From assembly GCA_945870575.1 (NCBI GenBank), contig CAMBSK010000006.1, positions 1-64,000 of the forward strand: 64,000 bases of DNA, in the 5' to 3' direction. Positions 28,738 to 36,509 of the stretch are shown here, piece after piece. The DNA comes from Bordetella parapertussis (GTDB lineage: Bacteria; Pseudomonadota; Gammaproteobacteria; Burkholderiales; Burkholderiaceae_C). Made by a program: the position numbers and the translations under genes. The notes under the pieces were generated by a model. That model was given only the letters and a program-made list of their open reading frames with translations. It did not search any database and was not told the DNA's origin. The number at the start of each line of letters is the position of its first letter. Position 1 is the first letter of the stretch.

Positions 28738-29808
28738 TCAGCATAAGCATTGTTCCAGGCCCTGCATGAAAATATCTCTGGGCAAATCGATGCCAATGAA
28801 TACCATTTTGCTCATTCGCTTCTCATTTTTCTCCCAAGGCTGGCCTAAATCGCTGCCCATCAACTGGTGCACGCCTTGGAAAATAACTTTGCGCTCGGTG
28901 CCCTTCATGTGCAACACGCCTTTGTAACGCAGCATGCGCGGGCCATAAATATTGACGATGGCGCCCAGAAAATCCTCCAGCTTGGCCGGGTCCAGAGCCC
29001 GCTCGGACTTGAACACAAAGCTTTTCACGTCGTCATCATGGTGGTGATGGTGCCCGTGGCCGTGGCCCGGCACGTGGTCATGGTCGCCGTGGTGGTCATG
29101 TGCGTGTGAAGGATGGTCGCAATGCTCGGCGTCGTGCTGGTGGTGGTCATGGCCTTCGTTCAAAAAGTCCGGGTCAATCTCGAGCGTAGTGTTCAGGTTG
29201 AAGCCGCGCAGATCAAACACCTTGTCAATGCCGATCTCGCCAAAATGCACGATATGCTGCGGCGCACGCGGATTCATGTGTTTGAGCCGGTGTTGCAAGG
29301 CATCGAGTTCATCTTTGGCGACCAACTCGCTTTTGCTGATGAAAATCTGGTCGGCAAAACCGATTTGACGCCGCGCTTCCTGGCGGTCGTTCAAGGTTTG
29401 TGCCGCGTGCTTGGCGTCCACCAAGGTCAGCACGGAGTCCAACAAAAAACTCTCGACAATTTCATCGTCCATGAAAAATGTTTGCGCCACCGGGCCGGGG
29501 TCTGCCAAACCGGTGGTCTCGATCACTACACGGTCAAAGTCGAGTTCGCCTTTGCGTTTTTTCTCGGCCAGTTCCTGCAAAGTGGTGCGCAAGTCTTCGC
29601 GGATGGTGCAACAGACGCAGCCATTGCTCATTTGCACAATGTGTTCTTTGGTGTCAGACACCAATATGTCGTTGTCTATGTTTTCTTCGCCGAACTCGTT
29701 TTCAATGATGGCGATTTTGTGGCCGTGGTCTTCGCTGAGCACGCGCTTTAAAAGTGTGGTTTTGCCGGCGCCTAAAAAACCGGTCAAGACAGTAGCAGGG
29801 ATCAACAT
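28738..29808 (-). CDS. CobW/COG0523-family GTPase, probable metallochaperone
   Basis: A G3E-family GTPase of 356 aa. Walker A GFLGAGKT is at residues 10-17, the metal-binding CxCC motif (NGCVCC) at 62-67, and SKSE in the guanine-specificity position; the CobW C-terminal domain starts near residue 262. Between the domains, residues 220-257 hold 19 histidines. Such proteins deliver or buffer Zn or other metals; the subgroup (ZagA/YeiR/YjiA-like versus cobalamin-related) cannot be assigned, and no cobalamin gene is nearby. No clear Zur box was seen upstream. It precedes the dksA-like gene. Confidence 0.88.
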   Translation of the reverse strand: MLIPATVLTGFLGAGKTTLLKRVLSEDHGHKIAIIENEFGEENIDNDILVSDTKEHIVQMSNGCVCCTIREDLRTTLQELAEKKRKGELDFDRVVIETTGLADPGPVAQTFFMDDEIVESFLLDSVLTLVDAKHAAQTLNDRQEARRQIGFADQIFISKSELVAKDELDALQHRLKHMNPRAPQHIVHFGEIGIDKVFDLRGFNLNTTLEIDPDFLNEGHDHHQHDAEHCDHPSHAHDHHGDHDHVPGHGHGHHHHHDDDVKSFVFKSERALDPAKLEDFLGAIVNIYGPRMLRYKGVLHMKGTERKVIFQGVHQLMGSDLGQPWEKNEKRMSKMVFIGIDLPRDIFMQGLEQCLC

Positions 29809-29876
29809 GAGACATCAACCTTAATTAAAACAATGTTCAAAGGTGGGGCAGTGTAGCCATGATTCAAGACAGTGGC

Positions 29877-31094
29877 TCACTTCTTCATCAGAATCAGACC
29901 TTTTAAATACTCACCCTCGGGGAAATTCACCGTCATCGGGTGGTCTGGCGCGGCCTGCACACGCTCCAGTATGTAAGCGTCTACACCTGAATCAGTCCCT
30001 GCGGATGCGACGATCTTGTGAAACAACTCGGGCGGAATGCCGCCTGAACAGCTGTAAGTGAACAGCACGCCGCCGGGTGCAAGCAGCTTGAATGCCCAGC
30101 GGTTGATGTCTTTGTAGGCGCGCGCAGCGCGCTCCGCATGCGCGGCACTGGGCGCGAATTTCGGCGGGTCCAGCACGATGCCGTCAAACTCTTTGCCTTC
30201 TTTGTGCAGGCTGCGCAAACTCGCGTTCACGTCTGCGTCCATGAACACTTGGCGTTCTGCATCAAAACCGTTGCGGCTCACGTTGGCTTGCGCTTTGGCA
30301 ATCGCCGGTGCGGATGAATCAATGGAAGTGACTTGCGCGCCATCGCTCAAAGCGCCGCTTTGCCGCATGCCGCTCAAAGCTGCGACGCTGAAGCCGCCGG
30401 TATAGCAATAGCAGTTCAACACTTGGCGCAAATTCAATCGCTGCGCATACTCGGCGAACTTCAAACGGCTGTCGCGCTGGTCCAGGTAAAAACCTGTTTT
30501 ATGGCCTTCCAAAATATCCAGCGCCAGCGTCCACTGGTTTTCCTGAATCACAATTTGTGTGTCGTCGCTGCTGCCCTCGGCACGGTACAACCAACCGGTG
30601 ACCGGACCCAATCCTTCGAGCGAGCGCACGCCTGAATCTGAACGCTCGAACAAGCGCTTGGCGCCCGTGTGCAGCACCAAGGCCTTGACGATGTCGGCTT
30701 TGAACCGCTCGGTACCGGCAGACAAAAACTGCGCCACTAGCGTGTCGTCATAGCTGTCCACAATCAAACCCGGCAATCCATCGGCTTCGCCGTGAATCAG
30801 TCGCACGCCGTTGCTCGGCACTTGCAAACGCGCGCGCATAGCCACGGCCGCTGCCACTTGTTTTTCAAAAAACGCAGCGTCAATCCGTTCATCGCTTTGG
30901 AAGCTCCAAATGCGTGCGCGTATGCGCGAGGTCGGGCTGTACGCAGCCCATCCCAAAAACTGACCGGTCTGTGATTCGACCCGCACGGTTTCGCCGGGGT
31001 CGCCGCCGCCTTTGGCAATCGCGCTGTCAAACACCCAGGGGTGATAGCGCAAAGCAGAGCGTTCTTTACCGGCTTTGAGTGTGAGAGTTTTCAT
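29877..31094 (-). CDS. rlmI: 23S rRNA (cytosine1962-C5)-methyltransferase, RlmI family
   Basis: A class I SAM methyltransferase of 405 aa. The start at ATG 31094 overlaps the xerC stop (ATGA); a longer frame to 31331 lies inside xerC. The N-terminal PUA domain (LKAGKERSALRYHPWVF) is followed by an RlmI-type middle domain (GLIVDSYDD) and the Rossmann domain with LNCYCYTGGFSVAAL, IDSSAPAIAKAQAN and catalytic motifs LDPPKF and FTYSCSGG. The known reaction of the family is m5C1962 of 23S rRNA. Confidence 0.9.
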   Translation of the reverse strand: MKTLTLKAGKERSALRYHPWVFDSAIAKGGGDPGETVRVESQTGQFLGWAAYSPTSRIRARIWSFQSDERIDAAFFEKQVAAAVAMRARLQVPSNGVRLIHGEADGLPGLIVDSYDDTLVAQFLSAGTERFKADIVKALVLHTGAKRLFERSDSGVRSLEGLGPVTGWLYRAEGSSDDTQIVIQENQWTLALDILEGHKTGFYLDQRDSRLKFAEYAQRLNLRQVLNCYCYTGGFSVAALSGMRQSGALSDGAQVTSIDSSAPAIAKAQANVSRNGFDAERQVFMDADVNASLRSLHKEGKEFDGIVLDPPKFAPSAAHAERAARAYKDINRWAFKLLAPGGVLFTYSCSGGIPPELFHKIVASAGTDSGVDAYILERVQAAPDHPMTVNFPEGEYLKGLILMKK

Positions 31095-32029
31095 GGGGTT
31101 TTTCGTCGTGCGCGCGGGTGCGCCGCATCGTAGGCCTTGGCCAGGTGCTGGTAATCCAGCCGAGTGTAAATTTGGGTGGTGCCGATGTTGGCGTGGCCCA
31201 GCATTTCCTGCACTGCACGCAAGTCGCCGCTGGACTGCAACACATGGCTGGCGAATGAATGGCGCAACATGTGCGGATGCAACGGCGTGTTGATACCGGC
31301 TTGCACACCGCGCGCGCGCAAACGCTGCCAAATCGCTTGTGAGGTCAATCGGGTGCCGCGTATGCCGACAAACAATGCGGTTTGCGATTGCGCGTGTTCA
31401 GGCAATGGTGGTGTGCGTATTTGCAGCCATTCGCGCAAGGCAGCGATCGCTTTTTCACCGACAGGCACGCTGCGACGCTTCGATCCTTTGCCCAGCACAT
31501 GCGCTTCGGCGCTGTCCATGTCTATCCAACCACTTGCCGTGCCGCTGGCCTGCACATCCAAACCGGTGAGCTCGGCCACGCGCAAACCGCTGCTGTAGAG
31601 CAACTCCACCATCGCAATATCCCGCGCTTGCAACCAAGGGTCTTGCTTGTCGTTGTGGTGCGAGGCCAGTTGCACCGCGTCGTCCACATTCAAAGCTTTG
31701 GGCAATGGCTTGGCCGCTTTGGGCGCGCGCATACCAGCGAGCGGGTTGGCACTGACCAAACCTTCGCGTCCCAGCCAGGCGTAAAAACCGCGCCAACCTG
31801 AAGTGATTAAAGCGATGCCGCGCGGCGTGCGGCCACTGCTGTGCATTTGCGCCATCCAACGCCGCATGTGGTGGGCTTGCACCGCTGTCAACGCCACTTT
31901 GTCTTTGTCGGCCAGGGCTTGTAAGCGCTGTAAATCGCCGGTGTACAAAGTGACGGTGCGAGCGGCCAGACGTTTTTCAAACTGCGCATGCGCCAAATAG
32001 CGTTGCACTAGTTCAGCGTCTTCGGCCAT
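31091..32029 (-). CDS. xerC: Tyrosine recombinase XerC
   Basis: Site-specific recombinase that with XerD resolves chromosome dimers at dif. It has 312 residues: an N-terminal SAM-like core-binding domain (residues 1 to about 95) and a catalytic domain with Arg in SSGLRVAEL, Lys in GKGSKRR, HMLRHSFASH, LGHANI and the nucleophilic Tyr in TTQIYTRLD. It lies in the dapF-DUF484-xerC order known from many proteobacteria, which supports chromosomal XerC rather than a phage integrase. Confidence 0.92.
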   Translation of the reverse strand: MAEDAELVQRYLAHAQFEKRLAARTVTLYTGDLQRLQALADKDKVALTAVQAHHMRRWMAQMHSSGRTPRGIALITSGWRGFYAWLGREGLVSANPLAGMRAPKAAKPLPKALNVDDAVQLASHHNDKQDPWLQARDIAMVELLYSSGLRVAELTGLDVQASGTASGWIDMDSAEAHVLGKGSKRRSVPVGEKAIAALREWLQIRTPPLPEHAQSQTALFVGIRGTRLTSQAIWQRLRARGVQAGINTPLHPHMLRHSFASHVLQSSGDLRAVQEMLGHANIGTTQIYTRLDYQHLAKAYDAAHPRARRKTP

Positions 32030-32047
32030 GGTTTGCGCGTCAGCTTT

Positions 32048-32755
32048 TTATTGCAAACGCGTGAGCGCTGCGGCGGCGAGCTCGGCGATGCGACTCAGCA
32101 CATCGGTACCCATGGACGGGTGAAAACGCTGCGGGTCCGGCGAAGCTAACACCAGCAAACCTATGCAGTCGCCTGTAGGCGTGCTGTCGAGGGCATCTGT
32201 CCACGGCTTAGCGTTGTTACGCAACGGGAGTAAGGCCACGGACTTGGCCTCATGCGGATGCGCCAGCCATTGCACGGCTTCAAAGTCGTTGTTGGCGCCG
32301 CAGTAAGGCACTCTCAAACCTTGGGTAAAGCTTTTCACATCTTCACTGATGTTTTGTGCAAACGCTTTTTTCTGAAACTTGTCAGCGACTCGCCAGACCC
32401 GTAAAGCCACTTGCGGCACCATGAAATGGTGCTGGATTTCGGTGACGATGGCGCCAGGCAAATCAGCCGGCTGCTGAAGAATCATCAAACTTTGCGCCCA
32501 GCGGTGCAAACGGTCTGCCAGCACGGCGTTGTCGCTGCCGTTGCGAATCATCTCCATCATGCGTTGCTCAAGGGCGCGGATTTTTTCACGCAACATATCG
32601 GCTTGGCGTTCTTGCAAACTGACGGCGCGCTGGCCATGCGGGTTGACGATACGCACCGTGGACAGTAACTGCGCGTGGCGGTCAAAAAAATCCGGTGTGT
32701 TCACCAAAAAATTGGCGATGTCGTCTTCGGTGATCGGGTTAATCGGGTTGTTCAT
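32048..32755 (-). CDS. DUF484 family protein
   Basis: A 235-residue cytoplasmic protein starting at ATG 32755, which overlaps the dapF stop. The N-terminal segment [20 protein letters not shown] and [20 protein letters not shown] (coiled coil) is typical of DUF484, and a GAF-like C-terminal half includes [20 protein letters not shown]. The family sits between dapF and xerC in many proteobacteria; its function is not established. The GAF-like fold suggests small-molecule or protein binding. Confidence 0.88.
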   Translation of the reverse strand: MNNPINPITEDDIANFLVNTPDFFDRHAQLLSTVRIVNPHGQRAVSLQERQADMLREKIRALEQRMMEMIRNGSDNAVLADRLHRWAQSLMILQQPADLPGAIVTEIQHHFMVPQVALRVWRVADKFQKKAFAQNISEDVKSFTQGLRVPYCGANNDFEAVQWLAHPHEAKSVALLPLRNNAKPWTDALDSTPTGDCIGLLVLASPDPQRFHPSMGTDVLSRIAELAAAALTRLQ

Positions 32756-33606
32756 CTTGTTATCTCCATCTCGCCGGTAAAAACTGTGTTGGCAGGACCC
32801 GTCATGAAGACCGGTTGTCCTGCGCCCTGCCATTCAATCATCAACACGCCGCCGCGTGTTTGCACTTGTACTTGGCTGTCAAGCAAGCCCAAGCGAATGC
32901 CTGCGACCACGGCAGCACAAGCACCGGTGCCGCAAGCCAGCGTCTCGCCTGAGCCGCGCTCGAACACACGCAATTTGATTTGCGAACGTGACACGATTTG
33001 CATAAACCCTGCGTTCACGCGGTTAGGAAACGCAGCATGGTGTTCGATCAACGGGCCAAGGCTTGCGACAGGCGCTAGCTCCACATCGGCCACCGCCATG
33101 ACTGCGTGCGGGTTGCCCATGGAGACCACGGCCACTGCCGCATGTTGTTCACCTAAAGCCAAGCGCCAGATCAAGGCTTGTTCATTCACCGACGATGCAT
33201 GCGCCGGGTTGAATGGAATGCGCGGCAAATCCAGCACCGGTTCGCCCATGTCCACTTTCACTTGTCCGTCAGGCAATTCATGCAAAGTGATGACACCGCC
33301 GTGCACTTTCACGCGCACCGTGTTTTTGGAAGTCAGTCCTTGTTCGCGCACAAAGCGCACAAAGCAACGCGAACCATTGCCACATTGCTCGACCTCGCCG
33401 CCGTCGGCGTTGTGAATCACATATTCAAAATCCACATCCTGTGTGGGCGCTGCGCGCACGCTCAGAATTTGATCGGCACCTACGCCGAAATGCCGGTCAG
33501 CCAGAAAACGGTAATCGACGGCGGTCAGGCCTAACAAGCCCCGGGTTTCGTCGAGCACCACAAAATCATTGCCCGCGCCTTGCATTTTGGTAAATCGGAT
33601 ACGCAT
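32752..33606 (-). CDS. dapF: Diaminopimelate epimerase
   Basis: Interconverts LL- and meso-diaminopimelate for lysine and peptidoglycan (substrate for murE in this window). The start is [17 protein letters not shown] at 33606, giving 284 aa. Both catalytic cysteine loops are present: [16 protein letters not shown] (first Cys) and [15 protein letters not shown] (second Cys). It is divergent from the Nudix/MBL gene with almost no intergenic space, so the dapF promoter must overlap that gene's start region. Confidence 0.96.
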   Translation of the reverse strand: MRIRFTKMQGAGNDFVVLDETRGLLGLTAVDYRFLADRHFGVGADQILSVRAAPTQDVDFEYVIHNADGGEVEQCGNGSRCFVRFVREQGLTSKNTVRVKVHGGVITLHELPDGQVKVDMGEPVLDLPRIPFNPAHASSVNEQALIWRLALGEQHAAVAVVSMGNPHAVMAVADVELAPVASLGPLIEHHAAFPNRVNAGFMQIVSRSQIKLRVFERGSGETLACGTGACAAVVAGIRLGLLDSQVQVQTRGGVLMIEWQGAGQPVFMTGPANTVFTGEMEITR

Positions 33607-33645
33607 GTGCCGATTATCATGCCTGACCAACTACTTAACCTTTTT

Positions 33646-35298
33646 ATGGTCCGCCCTCATTTACAACTGCATACCCAACGCCCCCCCGCCACGCCGCTAC
33701 CCGCTGCCACTGTTTTGCTGCTGCGCGACGGTGCGCAAGGCATAGAAGTGTTGATGACACGCCGATCCATGAGCGCGAGTTTTGCGCCGGGCGCTTATGT
33801 GTTTCCGGGCGGCGGCATAGAAGCGGCGGATGCCGAGGTGCATGCGCTGGCCAAACGCCGCAGCACCCAAGCGGATTTGCGATTGACGCAAGCCATAGCC
33901 GCGATCCGTGAGAGTTTTGAAGAACTCGGCGTGCTGCTGGCCACGCACCCGGACGGTCGCATGGCCGACATGAATGACATACAAGGTTTTGACCGCTTAC
34001 AACCACTGCCGCCGCAAATTCAATCGCGCGGTATGCAAATCGCAGCGGATCAGGTGTATGTGTTGGCGCATTGGGTGACCGACCGCGATTTAAAGCGCCG
34101 CTTTGATGTGCCGTTTCTGGTGTCTCGCATGCCCGAGGGACAAACTCCGGTGGCTGACGACAAAGAACAGTTCGAACCCTTGTGGATACGCCCGCAAGAT
34201 GCGTTACAACGCCACCGCGACAATGACTTTTTCATCATCTTTCCGACCATACGAACGCTGGAGCGTATGCAGGCGTTTGACAGCGTGGACGCGGTGCTGG
34301 CTGCTTGCGCGAGCGAGCAACCCTGGTTTCACAGTTGTCCGCGCGCCGGCTGGATGAAGGGCAAAGATTCCCGCCACATGGAACACGAACCGCCTTTCGG
34401 TGAACTGGCTTTGACCTGCCGCGACGGGCAAATCTTGCATTCATTGGATTGGCAAACGGACGCACCGGTGCGTTTGCTCGCGCATGTGCAACGCTTGACC
34501 GCGCCCAACCCCGGCATGATGACCGGCCCCGGCACCAACAGCTATGTGATTGGCGACGCCGACAGCGGATTCATCGTCATCGACCCGGGTCCGCCGGACC
34601 GCGAACACATACAACGACTGTGGCAAGCCTGCGGCGGCGATCTGCGATTCATTGTGTGCACACATTCACACCCCGACCATTCACCAGGTGCGGCGCTTTT
34701 GAAAAAGCTTTGCGCCCAAAACGGCGTGAACGTTCTCATCATGGGCATGGCGTCAGCCGACACAGCGCGCGCGCACAGCCGGTTTGTGCCTGACCATGCG
34801 CTGCATGATGGAGATAGGCTGGTGCTGCACAGCGGTCAAGACACGCACACGCTGCGCGTGGTGCACACGCCCGGGCATGCCGCGAACCATGTGTGTTTGA
34901 TTTTGGAAGAAGACGGCTTGCTGATCAGCGGCGACCACATACTCAACGGCAGCACCACAGTGATAGACCCGCCGGACGGCCACATGGGCGACTACCTGGC
35001 TTCATTGAATAAGTTGTCTGCGCTGTGTACGCAGTACCAAGTGGAATTCATACTGCCCGCGCACGGCTATGTATTAGGCAACGAATGGGGTGAGGCTTAC
35101 AGCGCGATAGATTGCATTGCGCGATTGAAAGCACACCGGTTGACGCGTGACGCCAAGGTGCGCCGTGTCATGCAAGCCATGCCGGATGGCAACCCCGACA
35201 GTTGGCTGCCGCTGGCTTATGACGATGTGCCGCCGCAGTTGTGGCCAGTGGCCATGCGCTCGCTGTTGGCGCATGTGGCGTACATCCAGGGCCAATAA
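33646..35298 (+). CDS. Nudix hydrolase / metallo-beta-lactamase-fold fusion protein
   Basis: A 550-residue two-domain protein. The first part (about residues 15-215) is Nudix of the NUDT19/CoA-pyrophosphatase style: YVFPGGGIEAAD, an expanded loop, then the metal helix AIRESFEELGV near residues 85-96. The second half (about 255-540) is an LACTB2-like metallo-beta-lactamase: GPGTNSYVIGD, IDPGPPDREH, THSHPDHSPG near residue 340, HTPGHAANHVC, SGDHIL and LPAHG, plus a C-terminal winged-helix-like tail. Earlier ATGs at 33580 and 33619 are in frame but the first overlaps dapF. Substrate unknown; a diphosphate or thioester/RNA substrate is plausible from the two families. Confidence 0.85.
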   Translation: MVRPHLQLHTQRPPATPLPAATVLLLRDGAQGIEVLMTRRSMSASFAPGAYVFPGGGIEAADAEVHALAKRRSTQADLRLTQAIAAIRESFEELGVLLATHPDGRMADMNDIQGFDRLQPLPPQIQSRGMQIAADQVYVLAHWVTDRDLKRRFDVPFLVSRMPEGQTPVADDKEQFEPLWIRPQDALQRHRDNDFFIIFPTIRTLERMQAFDSVDAVLAACASEQPWFHSCPRAGWMKGKDSRHMEHEPPFGELALTCRDGQILHSLDWQTDAPVRLLAHVQRLTAPNPGMMTGPGTNSYVIGDADSGFIVIDPGPPDREHIQRLWQACGGDLRFIVCTHSHPDHSPGAALLKKLCAQNGVNVLIMGMASADTARAHSRFVPDHALHDGDRLVLHSGQDTHTLRVVHTPGHAANHVCLILEEDGLLISGDHILNGSTTVIDPPDGHMGDYLASLNKLSALCTQYQVEFILPAHGYVLGNEWGEAYSAIDCIARLKAHRLTRDAKVRRVMQAMPDGNPDSWLPLAYDDVPPQLWPVAMRSLLAHVAYIQGQ

Positions 35299-35300
35299 AA

Positions 35301-35623
35301 GTGTGAAGCTCACCGATACGCCGGATTCTGTGCACGCCAGTTGCCCGGCGCGTGACCGTCATTCCTCTGGGCCGGGAGTCGCCTGCCCGGCTCGGTGCTA
35401 CCTACCCGCCAACTCAGCGGACCGCCTCAACGTTGGCCTACTTGGTATTGCTGCGCGCAGAGATTGCCCGTTTCACCCGAACTTAATCGGCTCGTCTCTG
35501 TTGCTCTGATCCTCACCTCACGGTGGAGAGGTGTTACCTCCTGCGCTGTCCTGTGCAGTCCGGACGTTCCTCCAGTGCCTGGTTTCCCAGATTGCACCAG
35601 CGACGGCCTAGCGAGCTTCACAC
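35301..35623 (-). ncRNA. rnpB: RNase P RNA (class A)
   Basis: Catalytic RNA that trims tRNA 5' ends. On the minus strand the 323-nt stretch begins GTGTGAAGCTC and ends GAGCTTCACAC, closing helix P1 with 11 base pairs. The universal cores are intact: GAGGAACGTCCGGACT (35572-35557), GGTGAAACGGGCAATCTCTG, and CACAGAATCCGGCGTATCGG near the 3' end (35332-35313). The short TTTT after P1 may help termination. Its 3' end abuts the convergent Nudix/MBL stop codon, two bases away. Confidence 0.95.
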
Positions 35624-35643
35624 AGGCATTATCAGCTTTAACT

Positions 35644-36075
35644 CTAGCGCGACGCTACTGCTGCTTGGACAAAAGGATTGATCAATGCAACCCCTGTATT
35701 TTCAAAATCAACCGTATTGCGCGTGACCAAAGTCATGCGGTGTTGCAAGGCGGTAGCAGCGACCATGGCGTCGCGTTCGGGTTTGGGATTAGGAAAATGC
35801 AAGCAAGCGCACAAAACTGCAGTGTCTTGGGTGAACGGCAGTATGCGGTCTGCAAATGCTGTTTTCACGCGGTTCAACCAATCGCGCAAGGCACTGCCTT
35901 GCGGCGGCAATTTTCTCTCTAAAGCTTGAACCCCTTTTTCCAATTCGAGCACAGTGATAGCCGACAAAAACAAGCGGCTCATTTCCTTATCGGCGGCCCA
36001 AGCGCGCACTGCTTGCGATTGTTGGGGTTTGCCGTGACGCAGTTCTGAAATGACGTTGGTATCCAGCAAGTACAC
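35644..36075 (-). CDS. vapC: PIN-domain toxin, VapC/FitB type
   Basis: A 143-residue PIN endoribonuclease, the toxin of a type II system; VapC relatives cut tRNA or rRNA loops. The acidic metal-binding positions are visible: Asp5 (LLDTNVISEL), Glu44 (VLELEKG), Asp102 (PERDAMVAATA) and Asp123 (RNTVDF). The frame is intact, so the toxin is probably active. It lies six bases after the antitoxin gene and 20 bases from the rnpB 5' end, close enough that reading through the toxin gene would enter rnpB on the same strand. Confidence 0.9.
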   Translation of the reverse strand: MYLLDTNVISELRHGKPQQSQAVRAWAADKEMSRLFLSAITVLELEKGVQALERKLPPQGSALRDWLNRVKTAFADRILPFTQDTAVLCACLHFPNPKPERDAMVAATALQHRMTLVTRNTVDFENTGVALINPFVQAAVASR

Positions 36076-36081
36076 AGTGCA

Positions 36082-36342
36082 TCAACCCAAGTCTGCATCA
36101 GGTATGCGAATGTCAACACGCGTTGGCTCAAAGTCCAAACACTCGCTGCCTTGGATGGCGTCCATGCAAGTCAACAAAGTCACATCTTGCTGACCACACA
36201 GCTGGTAATAGTCACGGATATTGAGCAATGCGTAAGACGGTTTGCCACGATCGGTGATGATGACCGGACTGCGCTCGGCGGCACGTTTGGCTGCGCTGAC
36301 GTCCCGGGTGAATTCGCGGCTGGAATAGGTGTTCAGGCTCAT
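36082..36342 (-). CDS. Phd/YefM-type antitoxin
   Basis: An 86-residue antitoxin. The N-terminal DNA-binding part (YSSREFTRDVSAAKRAAERS, PVIITDRGKPSYALLNIRDY) is Phd/YefM-like, and the C-terminal tail should wrap the PIN toxin. AGGAGA precedes the ATG at good spacing. The antitoxin-first order and the short gap to vapC are typical of autoregulated TA operons. Confidence 0.9.
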   Translation of the reverse strand: MSLNTYSSREFTRDVSAAKRAAERSPVIITDRGKPSYALLNIRDYYQLCGQQDVTLLTCMDAIQGSECLDFEPTRVDIRIPDADLG

Positions 36343-36357
36343 GGTGAGTCTCCTGAA

Positions 36358-36383
36358 GTAACAATGCTTGTATGTTATGACAT
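36358..36383 (-). promoter_or_regulatory. Possible autoregulatory operator of the TA operon
   Basis: GTAACA (36358-36363) and TGTTAT (36373-36378) form a near-perfect inverted repeat with a nine-base spacer. An overlapping ATGT-TATG-ACAT repeat (36372-36383) follows. The site lies 16-41 bases upstream of the antitoxin ATG, where Phd-type antitoxins bind. Tentative. Confidence 0.4.
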
Positions 36384-36509
36384 TTTAAAATCAAGCGCAA
36401 GACACTTTCCTTGGGCAGCTTAGTGCGGCTGCAAAATATGCCTGCCAAGTCAGCCCGCCTAAAATCTCCACTTCGCATCGTCACTGCCCGATAACCACGG
36501 GCCCCGCAC

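Noticed and set aside
27924..28769. Long plus-strand open frame (281 codons) opposite the DksA tail
   Set aside because: Its translation is low-complexity Thr/Ala/Phe/Leu, the mirror of the Lys/Ala/Pro codons on the other strand. It has no ribosome site or family signature.
31091..32029. Phage integrase at 31.1-32.0 kb
   Set aside because: The dapF-DUF484-xerC order and the absence of other phage genes identify it as chromosomal XerC.
35395..35922. Open frames running through the RNase P RNA
   Set aside because: The RNA's conserved cores and P1 closure explain the sequence; the frame also crosses into the opposite-strand toxin gene.
36082..36342. Calling the TA pair a signature of a genomic island
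   Set aside because: No integrase, direct repeats or tRNA target were found around it, and the neighbouring genes are ordinary chromosomal ones.
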